Shown piece by piece: positions 1-5,599 of a DNA stretch of 5,599 nucleotides (position 1 is the stretch's first letter; every line of letters starts with the position of its first letter). The DNA is from Bacteroidota bacterium (GTDB taxonomy: Bacteria; Bacteroidota; Bacteroidia; NS11-12g; UBA955), in contig VMCP01000243.1 of the NCBI GenBank assembly GCA_008081305.1, positions 1 through 5,599 of the forward strand, read 5' to 3'. The notes beneath the pieces are model-generated. The model was given only the letters and a program-made list of their open reading frames with translations, searched no databases and had not been told where the DNA came from. The position numbers were made by a program, and so were the translations under genes.

Positions 1-2712
1 TTCATCTCCTAAACCAGAGAATTGTTGGTGATTAATATTAGTATTAATGACCCATTTACCCTTTGGCATCCAGTTTAACTGAAGCCCTGTATTTTGAATA
101 AAGTAGGTTTGGTCCAGCGTGGCTTGCAAGGTATTATTTACTTGGTTGTAACTTGTTGTGCTATTAACAAAGAAATCCAAACGTTCACTGATATTTGAAC
201 CAATACCCACATCAAATCCGAGGCTTGGATTTTTAGAGGTATTTCGCTGTTCAGGACCATCTCCAATCTTAATTAGAGAAGGTGTTTCTCGGTAACTAAA
301 ATTCGCACCCGTGTTGAAATTTATTTTTCCATCAAATAAAGGCTTCGACCAATTTGCTCTACCGCTTAGATCAAATGCACCATCCAAGTTAACCGGGCTT
401 GAAATTTGAGCACCTGGTCTCAAAAAGTAAACGGAGTCACCCGTGGGCACCCTAACCTGAGCGTCTCTTACCGACATTTGGGTTAAGGTGGTAATCGCAT
501 TTTGAGATGCCGTTCCTCTTAAAAAAATAAAGAACATACGACCGGATGTTGGGTTCATATTATAATACCGTGTAAACAATTGGTGCTGATAATCCTGCAC
601 CAAATTCGGATTACCTGTGGTCAACTGAAGAGGATTTGAGTTATCGATTACATCCTGTAATTGGGTGATGCTTGGTGCATTATTTCGGGTACGGTAGTAC
701 AATCTAAAACCGTTCGATCCCCAACTACCCTTTCTGATCGTGATTTGCGGTAACAAGGAATAAAACTGACGATTGATTGCCAGCGGCGTAGGAAATGCCT
801 GATCTCCATCTAAATTGGCTACCTGCGCATCCAAACCAACTACGTACTGCACTCCGTTTTTCTTCAACTGATAACGCAACCCAGCGGCATGTCGGCTGTA
901 TCCATTATTAAAACTACTCGAGAGTAAAGTGTCTAACTGTCTTTCTGGTAGCGGAAACGGCTTGGTGTAATCCGGTACAAAATTCAGTCGATCGTTACTT
1001 TGAGCATTGATATCCATCTCATAGGCCAAAGAAATACTATTAAATGAATCCAATTGCTCGGTTAGTTCCACTTCCGCCGAGAATGTATTTGACAAGCTAA
1101 GAATCTCTGTTTTTTGATCGGTTAAACTCGTATCAAGACTAGGAACATTGATAAAGGTATTGAGCAGGTTGTTCTCACCCAGATTTCCGTTTAGTCCTGG
1201 TCGAATCTCAACGGCCAAAGAACGCCCGCGTTTTTTGAACGCATGCATCCAGTCAATTTCCAATTGACCATTAAAGTTGGTTGAATTACTGGAAAATAAA
1301 TTATTGATTTGACTCAGATACCCCGTTGACTCCGGGATAAACGTATTTCCCACAGTAGGGTTCTCGTTTTCGGATTGCTGAAAGGTCAAACGCGGTTGAA
1401 AAATGAACCGATCATTGCTATCCGCATTCCACTCCAATCGGGCATTAAATCGATGTTGTTGCCTCCAACTATTCTCAAAGGATGAATCTAAATAGGTCAA
1501 TCCTGCTTGGTCTCCTGTTACAAAATAACGCTTCGTGAACCGGTCGTTGGTATTGTCAGAATTACTGAAGAAGTAGCTCCCAGACACATCCCATTTTTTA
1601 CCCCATTTATCTGCATAATTTATAGCTCCTAAGGTAGACTGCGTGATACCCCCTTGATCCTGAACAAATAAGTCCCCCATGGATCTTCTACCAAAATTAC
1701 CTCCTGAAAAGGCACTAGAAATATCATCAAACGAGAAGTTCTGCTGGTTAATATTGTTGCTTTGAAACAACAATGACAAACGACGATCACCATTAAACGT
1801 ATTAAAACTAGCTCCCGACTGGTATTTCAAGTCATCGCCTGTTCCTTCAATCGACTGTCCAATACCTCCGTTGAATTTACCAAAACGGCCATTTTTAAAT
1901 CCGGTTTTCGTGATGATATTTATGGTTTTGGTACGATCGCCATCATCAAAACCCGTAAACTGACTTTTCTCTGATTGGGCGTCGTACACTTGAACCTTGG
2001 AAATGGCATCTGCGGGTACATTCTTCAACGCCGCTTTGGGATCTTCTCCGAAATATGCTTTTCCATCAACCAACACGCGCTGAACTTTTTCTCCTTGAGC
2101 TTCAACATCACCATTGCGTTCAGTAACACCGGGCATTTTCTTTATAAGGTCTTCAGCCGTAGCATCTGGATTGACTTTGAAGTTATTGGCATTAATCTCC
2201 GTGGTATCCCCTTTGATTTCTACTGCTTTGGTCCGAACGACCACCGCTTCTATTTTTTCCTGTTTCTTCAGTAATGAAGTTTCACCAAGCGCGACAACCA
2301 TTCCATTATCCGTACGCATCATTTCTGCTTGGGTTATATTGATAGTACTCTCATAGTCCGGATGACGGATATCTACCACCCACTTAGCCTCTCTGATATT
2401 CACACCTTTGGAGCGCAAACTCATAAATATGCTACGGTCTAGAGCCATTTTATATAGCCCCGTTTCGTTTGTCTCTAATGAAGATACTGGCTCTGATTGC
2501 CTATTTAACCATGCCCTAATATCGTTTTGTCCCGTTAGCGACGCTAAGGTATCGTTGGGCATAACATAAACATCTACTCTGGCGCCTTTGATGGGCATTG
2601 TGGTTGCATCAGTGACTAAACCTTGTAGTGAAAATGAGCGCCCTCCGCGACCTTGCGCAAATGACGTTGAGCTAACAACAACGGCCAGCAAACCAATCAT
2701 CCAATTCTTCAT
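1..2712 (-). CDS. TonB-dependent-receptor-like outer-membrane beta-barrel protein, N-terminal 904 residues (3' end outside window)
   Basis: The minus-strand frame from the ATG at 2712-2710 stays open for 904 codons and leaves the window without a stop. Residues 1-19 form a signal peptide (MKNWMIGLLAVVVSSTSFA, likely cut before Gln20). Residues 27-150 resemble a carboxypeptidase-regulatory-like (CNA-B-type) domain (LQGLVTD...PIKGARVDVYV, then ETNETGLY at 80-87) with about 30 extra residues between the two motifs. Residues 153-269 are a TonB plug-like domain with the family hallmarks EDLIKKMPGV (187-196), VLVDGKAYFGEDP (213-225), and QFTGFDDGDRTKTINIITK (251-269). The remainder is rich in alternating polar/aromatic strands, Asn and Gly, as in the Bacteroidota outer-membrane beta-barrel family (OMP_b-brl_3-like). 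Members sit in the outer membrane; the substrate cannot be inferred. No SusD-like partner is adjacent in the window. No clear TonB box or Shine-Dalgarno sequence was seen. The start is supported by the signal peptide and by an upstream in-frame context with no better alternative. Family assignment is firm, function is not. Confidence 0.93.
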   Translation of the reverse strand, partial: MKNWMIGLLAVVVSSTSFAQGRGGRSFSLQGLVTDATTMPIKGARVDVYVMPNDTLASLTGQNDIRAWLNRQSEPVSSLETNETGLYKMALDRSIFMSLRSKGVNIREAKWVVDIRHPDYESTINITQAEMMRTDNGMVVALGETSLLKKQEKIEAVVVRTKAVEIKGDTTEINANNFKVNPDATAEDLIKKMPGVTERNGDVEAQGEKVQRVLVDGKAYFGEDPKAALKNVPADAISKVQVYDAQSEKSQFTGFDDGDRTKTINIITKTGFKNGRFGKFNGGIGQSIEGTGDDLKYQSGASFNTFNGDRRLSLLFQSNNINQQNFSFDDISSAFSGGNFGRRSMGDLFVQDQGGITQSTLGAINYADKWGKKWDVSGSYFFSNSDNTNDRFTKRYFVTGDQAGLTYLDSSFENSWRQQHRFNARLEWNADSNDRFIFQPRLTFQQSENENPTVGNTFIPESTGYLSQINNLFSSNSTNFNGQLEIDWMHAFKKRGRSLAVEIRPGLNGNLGENNLLNTFINVPSLDTSLTDQKTEILSLSNTFSAEVELTEQLDSFNSISLAYEMDINAQSNDRLNFVPDYTKPFPLPERQLDTLLSSSFNNGYSRHAAGLRYQLKKNGVQYVVGLDAQVANLDGDQAFPTPLAINRQFYSLLPQITIRKGSWGSNGFRLYYRTRNNAPSITQLQDVIDNSNPLQLTTGNPNLVQDYQHQLFTRYYNMNPTSGRMFFIFLRGTASQNAITTLTQMSVRDAQVRVPTGDSVYFLRPGAQISSPVNLDGAFDLSGRANWSKPLFDGKINFNTGANFSYRETPSLIKIGDGPEQRNTSKNPSLGFDVGIGSNISERLDFFVNSTTSYNQVNNTLQATLDQTYFIQNTGLQLNWMPKGKWVINTNINHQQFSGLGDE

Positions 2713-2844
2713 TCACTTACAAAGAAAGGATACTTCTCATCTATTCTATTACCCACGCTACTGAAAATGACCAATGAAATATAAAAACGATAAAACCTTA
2801 AAAGATTCAACAACCTTTTATACGCCTAATTGTTCCGTTTTATC
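2713..2844. promoter_or_regulatory. Divergent intergenic region between the outer-membrane protein and the photolyase-like gene
   Basis: This AT-rich 132-bp gap separates two divergently transcribed genes and must contain or overlap the promoter of each, since nothing else lies upstream of them. No strong Bacteroidota promoter (TTTG, about 19-21 bp, TAnnTTTG) was found. The nearest match on the minus strand is TATATTTC (reading down from 2785 to 2778), one base off the -7 element, but the closest upstream TTG is about 24 bp away, which is too far. Neither start codon is preceded by a purine-rich Shine-Dalgarno sequence. The regulatory role is inferred from position. Confidence 0.4.
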
Positions 2845-4341
2845 ATGAGCGCTGCAACCGTTATTTTTCCCCATCAATTATATCCCAATCATCCTGCATT
2901 AGATAAAGGGAACGTGGTGTACATGGTGGAAACAGATCTGTATTTTACCCAGTTTACATTTCACATTGCAAAATTAGTATTGCATCGCTTGAGTATGCAG
3001 CGATATGCAGAACAGCTGATTAAAAATGGCTACAAATTGCAGTACATTTCCATAACAGATGATAAATCCAATACCGCAAAACTGTTCCAGTATCTTACCG
3101 GAAAATATATGGATATCCATGTTGTTCAACCGGATGATGATTGGTTATGGAAAGAAATAAAAAAGGGCATTCAAACCACGGCGTGCAACTTACATGAATA
3201 CGCTAACCCGAATTTCATTACCAGCATTGCGGAAGGGTATGCATTCTTCGATGCTAAAAAACGCTATTTCCAAACTGATTTTTACGCTTTCCAACGCAAG
3301 CGTTTGAATATACTATGGGGGGATGATGATAAACCTATGGGAGGTAAACTGACCTTTGATGCAGATAACCGAAAATCGTATCCCAAAAATCACCAATTCG
3401 AAGAACCAAGGCTTTCCCCGCTGAGTAAAGATTTTGCCGATGCAGTCACATATATCCAAAAAAATATACCAAACTGTATTGGAACCGTCGATCATTTCAA
3501 AGAGCAGGGTTTCTTTTATCCTACTACCACAGAAGAAGCAGAACGATGTTTTGAGGAATTTCTCACCCAACGTTTCAAAGGATTTGGCGATTACGAAGAC
3601 TCATTCGGGAAAAACCCAGATGAACACTTCTTGAACCACAGTGTTTTGACTCCCGCTCTGAATATTGGGCTCATAAACCCTTCATACGTGTTACAAAGAG
3701 CGCTTGAATTTGGAAAATCACACCAAATACCCATGAACGATCTGGAAGGTTTCATCCGTCAAATCATCGGATGGAGGGAGTTCATGCGTATCATCTATCA
3801 AAGAGAAGGCAGAAAACAACGCGGCTCGAATTTTTGGAACTTCAAGCGAGACATCCCCAAAAGTTTCTACACAGGGGAAACAGGAATTGAACCCTTGGAT
3901 GTAGTCATTAAAAAAACACTTAAAACCGGTTATGCGCACCATATCGAACGACTGATGGTTTTGGGCAACTTCTTCATGCTCTGTGAATTCAATCCACAAA
4001 GCGTTTACCAATGGTTTATGGAAATGTATATCGATGCCTACGATTGGGTTATGGTACCAAACGTTTATGGTATGTCTCAATTTGCTGATGGCGGACTTAT
4101 TACCAGTAAACCTTATTTCTCAGGTTCAAACTACATTCGAAAAATGTCGGATTACCCCAAAGAAAAAGGAGGTTGGCAAGCCATTTGGGATGGGCTTTTT
4201 TGGCGCTTTGTACAGGAGCACCGTCAATATTTACAACACAACCCTCGATTGGGTATGATGGTGATGACTTTTGATAAAATGAACCCCGATAAACAGAGTG
4301 AGCACCTCAATTATGCTGAAGGGTTCTTATCAAAATTGTAA
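2845..4341 (+). CDS. Cryptochrome/photolyase family protein, PhrB-like (prokaryotic (6-4) photolyase clade), lacking the Fe-S cysteines
   Basis: This 498-residue flavoprotein is full length for the family (about 500). Relatives bind FAD and repair UV (6-4) photoproducts with light, or act as photoreceptors. Visible in order: N-terminal Rossmann-like antenna domain beginning ATVIFPHQL (4-12); GGKLTFDADNRK (166-177); HSVLTPALNIGLINP (265-279); GFIRQIIGWREFMR (302-315); the active-site segment YAHHIERLMVLGNF (363-376), whose His365/His366 match the catalytic His pair of PhrB; and the FAD-site segment DAYDWVMVPNVYGMSQFADGG (397-417) followed by KPY (422-424). The four cysteines known to ligate 4Fe-4S in Agrobacterium PhrB (350, 438, 441, 454, recalled) are replaced here by Pro350, Pro438, Lys441 and, after a shortened loop, about Ala446. 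The only cysteines are 114, 211, 235 and 380. Trp390 is kept, but PhrB Trp342 is Tyr. I chose the ATG at 2845 over an in-frame TTG at 2830 because the family starts only a few residues before the first beta strand. The lipoprotein gene follows 58 bp downstream on the same strand. Repair activity versus a signalling role cannot be decided from sequence. Confidence 0.95.
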   Translation: MSAATVIFPHQLYPNHPALDKGNVVYMVETDLYFTQFTFHIAKLVLHRLSMQRYAEQLIKNGYKLQYISITDDKSNTAKLFQYLTGKYMDIHVVQPDDDWLWKEIKKGIQTTACNLHEYANPNFITSIAEGYAFFDAKKRYFQTDFYAFQRKRLNILWGDDDKPMGGKLTFDADNRKSYPKNHQFEEPRLSPLSKDFADAVTYIQKNIPNCIGTVDHFKEQGFFYPTTTEEAERCFEEFLTQRFKGFGDYEDSFGKNPDEHFLNHSVLTPALNIGLINPSYVLQRALEFGKSHQIPMNDLEGFIRQIIGWREFMRIIYQREGRKQRGSNFWNFKRDIPKSFYTGETGIEPLDVVIKKTLKTGYAHHIERLMVLGNFFMLCEFNPQSVYQWFMEMYIDAYDWVMVPNVYGMSQFADGGLITSKPYFSGSNYIRKMSDYPKEKGGWQAIWDGLFWRFVQEHRQYLQHNPRLGMMVMTFDKMNPDKQSEHLNYAEGFLSKL

Positions 4342-4369
4342 AAATACAATACCCCGATAAACCCTATTG

Positions 4370-4389
4370 CTCGATTACGAGTATATTTG
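4370..4389 (+). promoter_or_regulatory. Candidate Bacteroidota promoter -7 element with adjoining small palindrome
   Basis: TATATTTG at 4382-4389 is an exact match to the Bacteroidota -7 consensus TAnnTTTG and lies 10 bp before the lipoprotein ATG. It is directly preceded by the inverted repeat CTCG-ATTA-CGAG (4370-4381). No TTG lies at the usual spacing for a -33 element; the nearest is at 4367-4369, only 12 bp upstream. Transcription from here would give a very short leader of a few bases. The match is exact but short, so it may be chance. Confidence 0.35.
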
Positions 4390-4399
4390 CCCGAGAATT

Positions 4400-4873
4400 A
4401 TGAAAAAATTATTATTTACTCTAGCATCCGTAGCCTTTTTGAGCTACACCATGACTTCTTGTGTCAAAGACGAAGAACCAACCGATAACAATAAAACCGC
4501 AACAGGTATTGTTGGGAAATGGAACACCGATGAAATGAATTTGGTCATTTCAGATTCTATCACTGGCATGAAGCTTATAGATACAACCGTGGTATACGGT
4601 CAAGGAGAAATGGTACAAGAATTTACTGAAGACGGTATGGTGATCACAACCGATGTAGAGGGTTCCGATACTACTTACTACACCTATAACGATGGTAAAT
4701 TATTGCTTTCAGATATGTCAGATATGAGCGACCCTACTGAATTAGACGCAACCATCACCGCTACAGAAGCTACAATGACGGGTACTACTTACACATTATT
4801 TCCAGTAGATCCTACCACATTCCTTACCGTGAAAATCGATCAGCGTATCAACGCAACACGAATCACAGAATAA
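4400..4873 (+). CDS. Small lipocalin-like lipoprotein, probably surface-exposed
   Basis: A 157-residue protein. Residues 1-20 are a lipoprotein signal peptide (MKKLLFTLASVAFLSYTMTS) ending in a relaxed Bacteroidota-type lipobox with the lipidated Cys21, the only cysteine in the protein. The mature N-terminus reads C-V-K-D-E-E, a Lys followed by acidic residues close to the lipoprotein export signal described in Capnocytophaga and Flavobacterium, so export to the cell surface is likely. A GKW motif (39-41) at the start of a beta-rich mature domain of about 120 residues, full of Thr, Asp and Tyr, is typical of the small Bacteroidota lipocalin-like proteins; their ligands are generally unknown. 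The ATG at 4400 is preferred over an in-frame TTG at 4367 because it starts the signal peptide exactly. It lies 58 bp after the photolyase-like gene with no terminator between, so it may be co-transcribed, and it also has a candidate promoter of its own. The fold assignment is an inference from general pattern rather than from a diagnostic motif. Confidence 0.87.
   Translation: MKKLLFTLASVAFLSYTMTSCVKDEEPTDNNKTATGIVGKWNTDEMNLVISDSITGMKLIDTTVVYGQGEMVQEFTEDGMVITTDVEGSDTTYYTYNDGKLLLSDMSDMSDPTELDATITATEATMTGTTYTLFPVDPTTFLTVKIDQRINATRITE
4709..4726 (+). repeat. Perfect tandem 9-bp repeat inside the lipoprotein gene
   Basis: TCAGATATG occurs twice in a row (4709-4717 and 4718-4726), encoding Ser-Asp-Met twice at residues 104-109, followed by Ser-Asp using different codons (AGC GAC). 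The exact nucleotide identity suggests a recent in-frame slippage duplication in a likely turn of the beta-rich domain. Confidence 0.7.
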
Positions 4874-4893
4874 TTAATTTAATTATAGAACAC

Positions 4894-4923
4894 AAAAAAA
4901 GGCTCCAAAAGGAGCCTTTTTTT
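4894..4923. terminator. Bidirectional intrinsic terminator between convergent genes
   Basis: The stem GGCTCC (4901-4906) pairs with GGAGCC (4911-4916) across an AAAA loop and is flanked by seven A on the left and seven T on the right, so the whole element is a perfect 13-bp inverted repeat. On the plus strand it ends the photolyase/lipoprotein unit 20 bp after the lipoprotein stop. On the minus strand it lies 20 bp beyond the FecA-like receptor stop and also presents a U tract, so it can terminate both transcripts. Confidence 0.93.
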
Positions 4924-4943
4924 ATAGATAAAGTTATTGCCGT

Positions 4944-5599
4944 TTATAGTTGAAACGTCAAACTACCCAATATCATTCGAGGGGCATATAAGCGGTATCC
5001 CGCAGGTCTTGCGGCCACCACATGCTGTTCATTGCTCACATTCTGAAGGGATAATTTTACAGACCATTGCTTGGTAAGGGAATAGCCCATTCCAGCGTTC
5101 ACAACCACAGAGGCAGGTAAATCAGCTACCTCTAAATCCGCTGAACTCTTTCTATCGGATTGGTATACTAATTGAGTGAAAATATTTAAACCTTTCCATC
5201 CATAGGATGCTGTAATTCCTCCTTGCCAGGTTGGCATATAAGGCAGTTTATCACCCGATTCTACATCGTTCCATTCATCAAAGGAACTCTTAAAGCTCTT
5301 GGTAAAACGCGCATCGGTATATGTGGCATTGGCTTGAATTTCGAAAGCATCAAAAATCCAACCTGCACGCGCTTCTACCCCTTGAATGAGGGCACTTCCA
5401 CTATTAAATAAATCACCAGATCCCGTACCTCCAGAAGCTGCCATGTCCGAACCCAATAAACGACGGTAATCGCTGTGAAAAGCCGTTAATTGAATAGGTA
5501 ACTTTCTATGCTTAATGCCCAACTCAGAATTGATACTTTCTTCATGTAACACGCCTTCTTTTGAACCTGCAGGTGTGAAGCCTTTGTGAATACCGGAGA
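4944..5599 (-). CDS. TonB-dependent receptor, FecA-like, C-terminal 217 residues (5' end outside window)
   Basis: The minus-strand frame is open from the right window edge and ends with TAA at 4946-4944. The visible part is the last portion of a 22-strand outer-membrane barrel. Recognisable family segments, numbered within the fragment, are GIHKGFTPAG (2-11), the strand DYRRLLGSDMAASGGTGSGD (43-62) followed by an NSG..IQGVEA strand, KLPYMPTWQGG, and the closing LQNVSNEQHVVAARPAG...APRM near the C-terminus. This pattern is that of receptors related to the ferric-dicitrate receptor FecA, which import iron chelates using TonB energy. The plug, signal peptide and any signalling extension lie outside the window, so the ligand cannot be assigned. 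The GTG at 5552-5550 is an internal Val codon rather than a start, because homologous sequence continues upstream of it. The protein ends in ...LTFQL, with Leu instead of the usual terminal aromatic residue. It shares the terminator at 4894-4923 with the convergent plus-strand genes. Confidence 0.92.
   Translation of the reverse strand, partial: SGIHKGFTPAGSKEGVLHEESINSELGIKHRKLPIQLTAFHSDYRRLLGSDMAASGGTGSGDLFNSGSALIQGVEARAGWIFDAFEIQANATYTDARFTKSFKSSFDEWNDVESGDKLPYMPTWQGGITASYGWKGLNIFTQLVYQSDRKSSADLEVADLPASVVVNAGMGYSLTKQWSVKLSLQNVSNEQHVVAARPAGYRLYAPRMILGSLTFQL

Noticed and set aside
1975..2356. Two overlapping plus-strand open frames opposite the plug domain of the outer-membrane protein
   Set aside because: They are antisense to the conserved plug motifs and their translations are low-complexity hydrophobic sequence without family features.
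2794..2817. Direct repeat AACCTT at 2794-2799 and 2812-2817 in the divergent intergenic region
   Set aside because: It is only six bases in AT-rich DNA with an 18-bp period that does not match two helical turns, so it could easily be chance.
2830..2844. TTG start five codons upstream of the photolyase-like ATG
   Set aside because: It would add MFRFI before the natural N-terminus. Family members start just before the first beta strand, and the ATG at 2845 fits this without a rare start codon.
3718..4080. 120-codon open frame on the minus strand inside the photolyase-like gene
   Set aside because: It lies wholly antisense to a strongly conserved coding region and its translation shows no recognisable domain or signal, so it is a shadow frame.
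2845..4341. Assignment as a class I CPD photolyase or a DASH cryptochrome
   Set aside because: The YAHHIERLMVLGNF and NVYGMSQFADGG segments and the FPHQL N-terminus are those of the PhrB-like clade, and the typical CPD/DASH flavin-domain motifs were not seen.
4367..4399. TTG start 11 codons upstream of the lipoprotein ATG
   Set aside because: It would place a charged, cysteine-containing stretch in front of a complete signal peptide that begins exactly at the ATG at 4400.
1..5599. The two TonB-dependent-receptor-like genes as a single uptake locus
   Set aside because: They are of different families, are separated by two plus-strand genes and a terminator, and no SusD-like, TonB or transport partner is visible between them.

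Overview
The window looks like chromosome from a member of the Bacteroidota, probably a flavobacterium or close relative. The evidence is a TonB-dependent outer-membrane protein of the large Bacteroidota beta-barrel type with a regulatory-like N-terminal domain, a lipoprotein whose residues after the lipidated cysteine resemble the Bacteroidota surface-export signal, moderately AT-rich DNA, no clear Shine-Dalgarno sequences before any start, and one exact match to the Bacteroidota -7 promoter element. Genus cannot be judged from this sequence.

Layout: (1) 1-2712, minus strand: the first 904 codons of a large TonB-dependent-receptor-like outer-membrane protein, running off the left edge. (2) 2713-2844: a 132-bp divergent intergenic region that should hold promoters for both flanking genes. 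(3) 2845-4341, plus strand: a complete protein of the prokaryotic (6-4) photolyase / FeS-BCP (PhrB-like) family that lacks all four cysteines expected to bind the 4Fe-4S cluster. (4) 4400-4873, plus strand, 58 bp downstream: a small lipocalin-like lipoprotein. (5) 4894-4923: a perfectly symmetrical terminator between convergent genes. (6) 4944-5599, minus strand: the C-terminal 217 residues of a FecA-like TonB-dependent receptor, running off the right edge.

Nothing here forms an obvious multi-gene system. The photolyase-like gene and the lipoprotein may be co-transcribed and share the terminator, although the lipoprotein may also have its own promoter. The two receptors belong to different families and are separated by the plus-strand pair, so they are not one operon. 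The most interesting object is the cysteine-free photolyase homologue: the flavin-site and active-site motifs are kept while every cluster ligand is replaced. No RNA gene, CRISPR array, insertion sequence or origin was seen, and no gene-free stretch exceeds 132 bases.
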